From: Accumulibacter sp.
Lineage (GTDB): Bacteria > Pseudomonadota > Gammaproteobacteria > Burkholderiales > Rhodocyclaceae
Length of the DNA: 34,192 nt
Reading direction: 5' to 3'
NCBI RefSeq assembly: GCF_016789985.1
Contig: NZ_JAEUOL010000271.1
Location: 1 to 34,192, forward strand
Part shown: in pieces, positions 15,956 to 24,204 of the stretch
Layout: every line of letters begins with the position of its first letter
Position numbering within the stretch: position 1 is the stretch's first letter
Made by a program: the position numbers and the translations under genes
Notes under the pieces: model-generated
Database searches by the model: none
Seen by the model: the letters and a program-made list of their open reading frames with translations, nothing else
Told to the model about the DNA's origin: nothing

Positions 15956-18900
15956 ATGCACTTCCTGCGTACGTGCTGCCTGCTGTCCCTGCTGTTCGCC
16001 TGGCTGCAGCCGCCGGCTTGTGTCGCTGCGGCCCCGGCGACTGCGGCACAAGCGCCGGAGCGGCTCCGGGTGGTGATCGACGACAATTACCCGCCCTACG
16101 TGTTTCGTGATGCCAGCGGCACGCTGACCGGTTATCTGGTCGATCTCTGGCGCTTGTGGGAGAGCAAGACCGGTGTCAAGGTCGATCTGCTGGCCAGCGA
16201 CTGGGCAACGGCACAGCAGCGCATGGCCAGCCGGCGGGCTGAGGTGATCGACACTGTCTTCAGGACTCCCGAGCGCCAACGGACGCTCGACTTCTCACCA
16301 CCCTATGAACCGGTTCCGGTGGCAATCTACACTCATTCCCGGGTCGGCGGGATTGTCGATCTGTCCACCCTGCGCGGTTTTCTTGTTGGCACCAAGGCCG
16401 GCGATGCCTGCATCGAGACACTTGCCAGTGCGGGCATCAGCAATGTCGAGCTTTTTGCCAGTTACGAAGAGCTGGTCCACGGGGCGATTGACGGCAAGGT
16501 TCGGGTGTTCTGTCTTGACGAACCGCCGGCCAACTATCTGCTTTACCGCTACCATGCCGAGCAAGTCTTCAACAAGGCCTTCACGCTGTATACCGGCGAG
16601 TTTCACCGGGCGGTCCACAAGGGTGATGCGGCGACGCTGGCCCTGCTGCAGCGGGGTTTTGCCAGCATCTCTGCAGACGAGGAGCACGGCCTGCGGCAGA
16701 AATGGATGGGCATTCCTTTTGTCCTCTCGCCTACGGCCCGTTATCTGGGTTATGCGCTTCTGCTCGGCGCGCTGCTTGGTGGTCTGCTCCTGATCTGGGT
16801 AATCACCTTGCGACGGGTTGTCCGGCAACGCACGGCAAAGCTTGAGGCGACACTCGACACGGTACCCGATCCGATGTTCGAGCTGGCGCTCGATGGCACT
16901 TACCATGAATGCCGTTCGCCGCGTACCGACCTGCTGGCCGCTCCGGCTGCTGTGCTGCTCGGCAAACGGGTGACCGATGTCCTTCCGCCGGCGGCAGCGG
17001 CCACTTGTCTGGTTGCCCTGCAGGAGGCCGCGGAGAGCGGTCACTCGGCTGGCCAGCAGTTTGAACTGCAGCTCCCGCGCGGCAACTTCTGGTTCGAGCT
17101 GTCGGTCGCCCGCAAGTCCGGCAAGCCGGGTGATGCGCCACGCTTCATCGTCCTGTCGCGCGACATCAGCGAACGCAAGCGCGCCGAAGCTCGCCTGCGC
17201 ATGGCGATCGAGGCAACCCAACTGGTCTTCTGGGAGCTCGATCTGGTAGAAGATCGCATTCACTACGATGCAAGCATGCTGCAACTGTTGCGACTGGACC
17301 ATGGCGAAGATCCGGCGAGTTCGAGTGCACTGATGGAACTGGTGCATCCCGACCATCGGGCGGCGCTTGTCCGGCGCTTCCAGGTGGCGATGGAGCCCGG
17401 CGATCAGGTCTTCAGTTTCGAGCATCAGATTGTCAACCGTAACGGCGAGTGCGTCTGGTTGTTGACGCGCGGGCGCGTCGCCCAGCGCGATCCTTCAGGG
17501 CGCGCGCTCCTGGCGGTTGGTACGGCAATGAACATCAGCGAACGCAAGCAGGCGGAGACGGCGCTGCTGCGGCGCAACGAGCAACTTGCGCTGATGTCCG
17601 GTGCCAGTCAGGAGATCAACAGCGAGCTCGACATTCCGGTCATCCTGCGCCAGCTCGTGGTTGCCGCACTGAAGATCACCGGGGCTGCCAGTGGCGCTGC
17701 CGCGCGCCTTTGCGGAGGGGAGATGGTGTTCAGCGAGTACCACCGGGCTGGCCAGTGGCTGCCGGTCGCCCACTCTTTCCCGGCGGGATATGGGGTGCCG
17801 GGACAGGTTCTGCGAACCAGGGCTGCATATCTCACCAACGACGCCGGGAGCGACCCGTATGTGATTGAGGAGGTCCGGCGGGCGATCGGTTTCGACAGCC
17901 TGCTCGACATGCCGATCATTGGCCGCCACGGCGATTTGCTCGGTTGCTTCGAAATCCACGACAAGCCCGGCGGATTTGACGAGGTCGATGTGCGTCTGCT
18001 GCAGGGTCTGGCGGCGAGCGCTGCGGTGGCTCTGGAAAACACCGCACTGCTCGCCGAGCGCCGGCAGGCCGAACAGGCGTTGCGGGAAAGTGAAGCCCTG
18101 AAGGCTTTGGTCCTTGCCAGTGCCGCCTGCGGCATCGTGGCGACCGATCCGGCAGGCCTGATCACGGTATTCAACCCGGGGGCCGAGACGATCTTTGGCT
18201 ACCGCGCAGACGAGGTGATCGGTCAGGTGACGCCGGTCATCTTTCACGATCCCGACGAAGTGGCGGCGCTGGCCGAGACGTTAAGCGTCGCACTGGGTAT
18301 CCGGGTGGCCAGCGGTTTCGATGCCCTGGTCATCAGGGCGCGCATCAGTGGCGAAGCCGACGAGCGGGAAACGACCTGCCTGCGCAAGGATGGACGGCGC
18401 ATCACCGTTCGTCTGGCGGTGACCGTGATGCGTGATCAGCAGGGCGTGCTCGGCGGGTATCTGGGTACGGTCGTCGACATCAGCGCGCAGAAGCTCGCAA
18501 CGGCACAGCTCGGTCTCGCCGCCAAGGTTTTCGAGCAGGGTGGCGAAGGCATCGCGATTACCGATGGCGCTTGCCGGATCGTCATGATCAACCAGGCGTT
18601 TACCCGGATCACCGGTTATGGTGAAGAGGATGCGCTCGGTCAGAATCCCAGCATGCTTGCCTCGGGTCGGCACGAAGCCGCCTTCTTCCGCCACATGTGG
18701 CAGACGATCAAGGCGCAGGGGCAGTGGCAGGGCGAGATCTGGAACCGGCGCAAGGACGGCAGCGTGTATCCGGAATGGCTGTCGATCAGCCGGGTCGAGC
18801 GGGATGGTGTGACGACCCATTACATCGGAACCTTCATCGACATCACCCAGCACAAGGAGGCGGAAGCCAGCATTCAGCGTCTGGCCCATTTTGATCCGCT

Positions 18901-20185
18901 GACCGCGCTGCCCAATCGCAGCCTGCTCGACGAGCGGGTCAGGCATGATCTCGCCCGTGCGCACCGTGGTCGCGAATCACTGGCGCTGATCTTCCTGGAT
19001 CTCGACCGTTTCAAGAATGTCAATGATTCGCTGGGACACCGGGTGGGCGACGAACTGCTGGTTCAGGTGGCGCGGCGACTGAAGAGCACCGTACGCGATG
19101 AAGATACGGTTGCTCGACTGGGCGGTGACGAGTTCATCGTCGTCCTGCCCAACACCGACGCCGACGGTGCGGCGCACGTCGCGGCCAAGTTGCTGGAAGT
19201 CACGGTGCCGGCCTATCGCATCGAGCAGCACGAACTGACCTGCACCATGTCGGCCGGCATCGCCATGTACCCGACCGACGGCGACAGCTTCGAGAGTCTC
19301 TCGATGTGTGCCGATACCGCGATGTACCGCGCCAAACAGAACGGGCGCAATGCCTACTGTTTCTTCACTGCCGAGATGCAGGAGCGTTCGGCGCGCACCC
19401 TGCAGATCGAAAATGATCTGCGGCGCGCGCTCCAACACGGCCAGTTGCGTTTGCATTTCCAGCCACAGTTCGCGCTGGCCGATCGCCGACTGGTCGGCGC
19501 CGAGGCCCTGCTGCGCTGGCGGCATCCCGAACTGGGCATGGTTTCACCGGCTGAGTTCGTGCCGATCGCGGAGGAGTGCGGGCTCATCCTGCCGATCGGC
19601 GAATGGGTATTGCGTGCCGCGGTCCGTCAACTGCGCATATGGCAGCGCGCCGGTCTGCCGCCGATCAGCGTCGCGGTCAATCTCTCGGCGGTACAGTTCC
19701 GGCAGGCCAATCTGACCGAATCGGTGGCGCAGATCATCGCTCAAGAGGGGGTGCCGGCATGCTTCCTTGAGCTCGAACTGACTGAGAGCATCGCAATGGA
19801 TCAGCCACTGGCAGCAATTGCCACGCTGGACAAGCTGCGTGCCCTGGGTGTCCGCATCTCGATCGACGATTTCGGTACCGGTTACTCGTCGATGAGTTAC
19901 CTGAAGCGCTTCCGGGTAGACAAGCTCAAGATCGATCGCTCATTCGTCGCCGGCCTCGCGGTCGATCCGGACGACGAAGCGATCGTCGCGGCAACGATCA
20001 GTCTGGCACACAATCTTGGCCTGCAGATCATCGCCGAGGGAGTCGAGAACGAGGCACAGCTTGCTTTCCTGTGCGCCAGGGGCTGCGATCAGGCGCAGGG
20101 CTATTTGTTTGGCCAGCCGTTGGCGGCGGCGGATTTTGCGGTTTTCGTGCGGGACGTCGACCGCTTCGGCAAGACTCGGGGGTAA
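15956..20185 (+). CDS. Membrane sensor with SBP_bac_3, PAS, GAF, GGDEF and EAL domains
   Basis: The product is about 1409 residues. In-frame stops just upstream limit the start to TTG 15947, TTG 15953 or ATG 15956; none has a clear ribosome site and the ATG is chosen. A signal peptide precedes a periplasmic solute-binding (SBP_bac_3) domain (about residues 35-255), then a membrane helix (262-284). Two PAS domains follow (about 290-410 and 410-535), then a GAF domain (about 550-700), two further PAS domains (about 710-975), GGDEF (about 980-1140) and EAL (about 1150-1400). The cyclase site is intact (ARLGGDEF), and RDED five residues earlier matches the RxxD product-inhibition site. The EAL domain keeps AEALLRW, ELTES, DDFGTGYSS and AEGVE, so phosphodiesterase activity is likely. 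It probably tunes cyclic di-GMP to an extracellular amino-acid-like ligand and to cytoplasmic cues. Confidence 0.9.
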   Translation: MHFLRTCCLLSLLFAWLQPPACVAAAPATAAQAPERLRVVIDDNYPPYVFRDASGTLTGYLVDLWRLWESKTGVKVDLLASDWATAQQRMASRRAEVIDTVFRTPERQRTLDFSPPYEPVPVAIYTHSRVGGIVDLSTLRGFLVGTKAGDACIETLASAGISNVELFASYEELVHGAIDGKVRVFCLDEPPANYLLYRYHAEQVFNKAFTLYTGEFHRAVHKGDAATLALLQRGFASISADEEHGLRQKWMGIPFVLSPTARYLGYALLLGALLGGLLLIWVITLRRVVRQRTAKLEATLDTVPDPMFELALDGTYHECRSPRTDLLAAPAAVLLGKRVTDVLPPAAAATCLVALQEAAESGHSAGQQFELQLPRGNFWFELSVARKSGKPGDAPRFIVLSRDISERKRAEARLRMAIEATQLVFWELDLVEDRIHYDASMLQLLRLDHGEDPASSSALMELVHPDHRAALVRRFQVAMEPGDQVFSFEHQIVNRNGECVWLLTRGRVAQRDPSGRALLAVGTAMNISERKQAETALLRRNEQLALMSGASQEINSELDIPVILRQLVVAALKITGAASGAAARLCGGEMVFSEYHRAGQWLPVAHSFPAGYGVPGQVLRTRAAYLTNDAGSDPYVIEEVRRAIGFDSLLDMPIIGRHGDLLGCFEIHDKPGGFDEVDVRLLQGLAASAAVALENTALLAERRQAEQALRESEALKALVLASAACGIVATDPAGLITVFNPGAETIFGYRADEVIGQVTPVIFHDPDEVAALAETLSVALGIRVASGFDALVIRARISGEADERETTCLRKDGRRITVRLAVTVMRDQQGVLGGYLGTVVDISAQKLATAQLGLAAKVFEQGGEGIAITDGACRIVMINQAFTRITGYGEEDALGQNPSMLASGRHEAAFFRHMWQTIKAQGQWQGEIWNRRKDGSVYPEWLSISRVERDGVTTHYIGTFIDITQHKEAEASIQRLAHFDPLTALPNRSLLDERVRHDLARAHRGRESLALIFLDLDRFKNVNDSLGHRVGDELLVQVARRLKSTVRDEDTVARLGGDEFIVVLPNTDADGAAHVAAKLLEVTVPAYRIEQHELTCTMSAGIAMYPTDGDSFESLSMCADTAMYRAKQNGRNAYCFFTAEMQERSARTLQIENDLRRALQHGQLRLHFQPQFALADRRLVGAEALLRWRHPELGMVSPAEFVPIAEECGLILPIGEWVLRAAVRQLRIWQRAGLPPISVAVNLSAVQFRQANLTESVAQIIAQEGVPACFLELELTESIAMDQPLAAIATLDKLRALGVRISIDDFGTGYSSMSYLKRFRVDKLKIDRSFVAGLAVDPDDEAIVAATISLAHNLGLQIIAEGVENEAQLAFLCARGCDQAQGYLFGQPLAAADFAVFVRDVDRFGKTRG

Positions 20186-20191
20186 TGGCGA

Positions 20192-20730
20192 ATGGGCGTC
20201 CGTGGCATGCAGGAGAGGCCGGTCCCGGTCATGGTGGTAGACGACCATCCGGCACTGCGGGCCGGCCTGCGAAGTCTGATCGATTCGAACTCCGGTCTGC
20301 AGGTGCTGCTGGACGTGGCAAACGGTGAGGCGACCTACGCCGAGTACCGCAACAATCGGCCGGACGTCTTGGTCATGGATCTGAGCATGGAAGGCTTCGG
20401 CGGCATCGAGGCAATCCGGCGCATTCGGGTGCATTCGGGCGCTCGACCGCGCAAGCGGCAATTCTGGTGTATAGCGTGCATGACTCGCGCGTCCTGCTCG
20501 ACCGCCACCGCCCGGTGGGTAGCGGCCAGATCAACCGGCTGACGCAGCGCGAATTCCAGGTTCTCAAGCTGTTCAGCGAGGGCCACACCCTGCCGGAGTG
20601 CGCGCGCATCCTGCATCTGAGCAGCAAAACCGTGAGCAACCATTTCACCCAGATCAGGGCCAAGCTGGGCGTTTCCAGCCCCGCAGAAATGGCACGCCTG
20701 TCTATCCGACAGGGCTTGGTCGAACCCTGA
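20192..20730 (+). pseudogene. NarL/LuxR-type response regulator, frameshifted and internally deleted
   Basis: The first frame gives a receiver domain: VVDDHP (acidic pair Asp17-Asp18), phospho-acceptor Asp63 in VLVMDLSME, and GGIEAIRRIR. Near 20421-20440 a 10-bp unit (GCATTCGGG plus T or C) is repeated in tandem, and the frame is lost. The correct continuation, AAILVYSVHDSRVLLDR, lies in another frame. It is followed almost at once by RLTQREFQVLKLFSEG and the LuxR-type helix-turn-helix (LHLSSKTVSNHFTQIRAKLGV). About 30-40 residues are missing between: the end of the receiver, with its conserved Lys, and the linker. The whole locus is about 179 codons against some 210 in intact relatives. The DNA-binding part alone could still be made from GTG 20467, but phosphorylation control is lost. 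A HisKA_3 kinase 1.6 kb away is also broken. Confidence 0.82.
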
Positions 20731-20771
20731 CGCGCTTGGCAGCCCAAGTCGCGCGGTTTGACCTGCCCTCG

Positions 20772-20826
20772 GGCAAGCACACGGATGCCTCGGCGATCGC
20801 ATGGTGCTTGCCGAGGCATCCGTGTG
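20772..20826. repeat. Strong hairpin with a mutually exclusive alternative stem
   Basis: CACACGGATGCCTCGGC (20778-20794) and GCCGAGGCATCCGTGTG (20810-20826) form a perfect 17-bp stem with a 15-base loop. GGCAAGCAC (20772-20780) and GTGCTTGCC (20804-20812) form a second perfect 9-bp stem that shares bases with the first, so only one can form at a time. It lies between the broken response regulator and the TPR gene. No T run follows directly, so it is not a plain terminator. It could be an attenuator-like leader or a small mobile palindrome. Confidence 0.75.
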
Positions 20827-20968
20827 GTCGGGAAACTTTTCCACCCATGACAGGACTTTTTTCACTATCGATGGTAGCGACCGTAGGACAGAATTCGCTC
20901 ATCGATACGCCGGTCAGCGCCCGTGGCCGGTTGCCACACCCCCGAGTTCCTTGCGTGAGGATCTGCCA

Positions 20969-21682
20969 ATGATTGACACCCTCTTTGACCTGCTCGGCAT
21001 GTTCTATCAGAGGGGCGAGTTCGGGCGGGCCGAGCGGCTGGCGCTCAACATCCTGCGCTCCATCCCGGAGGACCCCGTAGCCATGCAGTTCCTCGGTCTG
21101 GTCTACTACCGGACCCGGCGGCGATGCGAGGCAATTGCCGCATTCGATGTCGCAGATGGCGCGGTCGATGGCCCGCTTCTGCAGTTCCGGGGTGACCAGA
21201 CGCTTTGCGCTTCTGCGCAATGCCTGCGCGCGGCGAGCCGGAGCGGATCGACCCTGGCCGGCGCCTGGTACGAGCTTGGCCTGGTGCAATTGCGTCTGCG
21301 CCGCTACCCACAGGCGATCAGGGCCTGGCAGGCTGCCCTTTCTGCACGCCCCGACTGCCCTGCGGTGCAGCGGGCGATTGCGCGACTGGTGCGTTCTGCA
21401 TGCCAGCGCAGGTCGGGCGTGGCTGGGCAGCTTGCGGTGGGCGCAGCGGACCGCCCGCCGGTGCCTTCTGTGATCGGCCCGGACCCGGCAACCTGGCAAG
21501 TTTGTCGGCGACTTGCGACAGGCCGTGGGATGGTCGGCAGCCGCTTGCCGACCCGGCCCGACTGCCGCTCCTGCAAGCCGCGACGGGAAGGAGGCTGTCC
21601 CGGCGCTGTCGAGCGACTGGCCGAGCGTGGCGCAGTCCCGGCCGGAACACTTGTCAATCATCGAGGAGGGAGTTGCGAATGA
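20969..21682 (+). CDS. TPR-containing protein of unknown role
   Basis: The open frame begins at 20801 inside the hairpin region, but the ATG at 20969 has GAGG eight bases upstream and starts a sensible protein (MIDTLFDLLGMFYQRGEF). Of 237 residues, the first 140 contain TPR-like helix pairs: GEFGRAERLALNILRSIPEDPVAMQFLGLVYYRTRRRCEAIAAF and then GAWYELGLVQLRLRRYPQAIRAWQAALSARPDCPAVQRAI. The last 90 residues are rich in Arg, Pro, Gly and Cys with no recognisable fold and may be unstructured or the product of decay. The stop overlaps the ankyrin gene start (ATGA at 21679), so the two are coupled; both encode protein-interaction repeats. Confidence 0.6.
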   Translation: MIDTLFDLLGMFYQRGEFGRAERLALNILRSIPEDPVAMQFLGLVYYRTRRRCEAIAAFDVADGAVDGPLLQFRGDQTLCASAQCLRAASRSGSTLAGAWYELGLVQLRLRRYPQAIRAWQAALSARPDCPAVQRAIARLVRSACQRRSGVAGQLAVGAADRPPVPSVIGPDPATWQVCRRLATGRGMVGSRLPTRPDCRSCKPRREGGCPGAVERLAERGAVPAGTLVNHRGGSCE

Positions 21683-22413
21683 ACGGTATTATGCGACACC
21701 CGGTTGATCGGCAGGCCGGGATACACAGCTTCGTGGGGAGCGCACAGGCGGGCGATATTTCGGCGATGCGGGCGCAGGTGAGCAGCGGGTTTGATCTGAA
21801 TGGCCGCGATCACTCCGGCGACACGATCCTGGAACATGTGATCAGTGCCCTGGAGTTCAGCCCGGGAATGCGCAGGGACGAAGTGGTGGAGGAGATGCTG
21901 CGTCTTGGCGCCGACCCGAATACACTTGGCCGGGATGGGGCAAGCCCTCTGTTCTGTGCGGTGGTCGATATGGACACCCGGCTGATGCGCATCCTGATCG
22001 AAGCGGGTGCCGATCCCAACGCACGACTGCGCATCCTGCGCAGTGCCCAGGCCGATCGGCATGCAACGAGGCCGGATGCGATTTTCGAGTCGCTCTATGA
22101 CTGGGCGGAGTTCGCCTACCGTTATACGGTCTGGAATGCGCGGCCGCCCGAGGCAGCCACGCTGGCAGATGGCAAGGACGAGGATGCCTGGTTGCTCTAC
22201 CTCGACCGCCTCGCCGTCAAGTACGGTAGGCGACGCCCGGATCATCTGCAACTGCTGCGCCAACGGGGCGCTCTTTCGACCGTCGAATTGCGGCAGTGCG
22301 GCCAGCGGCAGGGAGGAGACGCGGCTCTGGTCGGCACCTCGACAAAACAGTCAGTTGTTGGGAAGGGGGACCTGCACCCGCGTGCCGCGGCCAGTGCTGC
22401 TGCTGATCTGTAG
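21679..22413 (+). CDS. Ankyrin-repeat protein
   Basis: The ATG at 21679 overlaps the TPR stop and is preceded by GAGGAGGGAG. The product is 244 residues. Ankyrin-type units are clear between about residues 15 and 120: AQAGDISAMRAQVSSGFDLNGRDHSGDTILEHV, VEEMLRLGADPNTLGRDGASPLFCAVV and MRILIEAGADPNAR, each with the GAD-x-N turn. The C-terminal half contains a helical stretch (DAWLLYLDRLAVKYGRRRPDHLQLLRQRG). The final 21 codons overlap the end of the convergent sensor-kinase gene by 63 bases. Composition in this tail follows the other strand's gene, so it may be a late extension. No signal peptide is visible. The function is unknown; ankyrins bind other proteins. Confidence 0.75.
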   Translation: MNGIMRHPVDRQAGIHSFVGSAQAGDISAMRAQVSSGFDLNGRDHSGDTILEHVISALEFSPGMRRDEVVEEMLRLGADPNTLGRDGASPLFCAVVDMDTRLMRILIEAGADPNARLRILRSAQADRHATRPDAIFESLYDWAEFAYRYTVWNARPPEAATLADGKDEDAWLLYLDRLAVKYGRRRPDHLQLLRQRGALSTVELRQCGQRQGGDAALVGTSTKQSVVGKGDLHPRAAASAAADL

Positions 22414-24186
22414 CGAGCCGCCCAGACTGAGGACGCGCTCCCGTATTCCCAGCCGGCCGAAGCCCGCGATGCGGGCGCCAGTGTCCATTCCCCGGCCGTC
22501 ATCGCGGACGATCAGGCGCAGGCCATCGCCTTGTGGCGATGGCCTGGCGGCAAGGACGATGCGCAGTCGTTTGGCTTCCACGTGGCGGGCGACATTGTTC
22601 AGGCACTCCTGCACGATGCGGTAGAGGGCCACACGAACCTGCGCTTCGGTGCACACCATGTCGCGCGGCAGCGAGGCCCGCCACACAATTTCCGGGTGCT
22701 GTTGCGCCCAGGTCCCGATCAGCGTGGCAAGGGCCTCGGCAATTCCCGTCGAGTCGAGAACGTTCGGATGCAGTCCCTCCATCAGACGGTGCAAGACCCG
22801 GTAGATTTCGCTCGCCGAGTGCTCGATCGCCTGGGAATTGGTCTTGATCCACCCACGGTCCTGCTTGCCATGGCGCTGCAGGGTGCCGGCCAGGACCCGG
22901 ATGGCCGTCAGGTGTTGGGACAGTCCGTCGTGCAGTTCTCGCGCCAACTCGGCACGCTCATGCTCCTGCATGGTGATCAGGCGTCGTACCAGGCGGGTAT
23001 TTTCGTCCAGCAGTACTTGCCTTGCTTGCTCGGCGACGCGGCGCTCGGGAATGTCCTGCACCGTGCCCAGCACGCGCCGGGGTTGTCCGTCGGCTGAATA
23101 CTCGACTTGGCCGAGACCATGCATCCAGCGTGCGGCACCATCACCCGGTCGAACGATGCGGAACTCGGTGTCCAGTGTCCGGTGCTCGATGATTGCCCGT
23201 GTGAAGTGATCGAGCGTCTGCTGGCGATCTTCCGGATGCAGTAGCCGGACCCATCCTTCGCTGGTATGTTCGTGCTCCGGGCCGATGCCGAGGATCTGGT
23301 TCAGCATCACGCTGCCTGTCCGCACCCCGGAAGGCAGTTCGGTCGTCTAACTGCCCAGTCCCCTGATCTGCTGAGCACGTTGCAATGCTTGCTCGCTGGC
23401 AATGATCGGGCTGACGTCCATGACCTCGACGAAGAACCCCTGCACTTCACCGTCGCCGACCACGTCCGGAATGTAACGAGCCAGCGCATGGCGTACGGAA
23501 CGACCGTCCGGTGCAGGGATGGCGTGCTCGAACTGCTGCGCGCTGCCGCGCAGGACCGCCCTGATGTAGGGCAGGTTGAGGCGATAGCGTTCCTCTCCGA
23601 TCACTTCCCGGATGTGCTTGCCGGGGATGGTCGCCGGATCGATGCCGAACCAGTCGCAATAGGCGTGATTGGCGAAGCGGTTGCGCAACCTGCGGTCCCG
23701 GTAGCCGATCATCGACGACAGGCTGTTCAACACCGCGCTCAGATCGGGCTGTCGGCGATCGGGGGCGACGGAGCGCTCGCCAGGGGGATACTGCGCCAGC
23801 TGGCGTGGACTGATGTCGCGATGGGTGATGACCACCCCCTTGACCAGATCCGGCAGCGGCGCAGCGGCGAACTCGAACCAGCGTTCGCATTCGGGAGAAT
23901 GGCAAGGGTACTCGAGAGCGAAGCGCGTCTGCTGCCCGCACAGCAACTCTTCGAGGCCCTGCAGGGCGGCGGCGGCCAGTACGTCAGTGGTGGCCGGCTG
24001 TCGCACCGCTGCCAGGTAGTCGATGCCGACCCACGCCACCAGCGCAGCGCTCCCACCATTGCTTTCGGCAAAGACCCGCCATCCCCGGCTGACGCTGAGG
24101 ATCATGCCCTGCCCGTCGAGTACGGCCACCGAAGCGCGGCTCGATTGGCTCTGGAGTCCGGTCCGAGCGCGTGCGGTGACCGACAA
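22351..24186 (-). pseudogene. PAS-PAS-PAS HisKA_3 sensor histidine kinase with in-frame amber stop
   Basis: Two same-frame ORFs (24186-23347 and 23325-22351) are split by a single TAG at 23349-23347; the seven codons after it are open. Read through, the gene has 611 codons. PAS 1 covers about residues 15-130 and PAS 2 about 150-275. A third PAS begins QQIRGLGS-stop-TTELPSGV, and in PAS_3-type domains the interrupted position is normally Trp (GLGSW), so TGG to TAG by one transition is the simplest explanation. The rest is intact: VHPEDR-like LLHPEDR, the dimerisation/phospho-acceptor box ARELHDGLSQHL (His at codon 419), the N box NVARHVEAKRL, DDGRGMD and GFGRLGIRERV. The start is probably TTG 24186, 18 bases after the dacB stop. 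HisKA_3 kinases phosphorylate NarL-type regulators such as the broken one at 20192. Confidence 0.85.
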
Positions 24187-24204
24187 GTGCCGCCGCGTCG
24201 GGAC

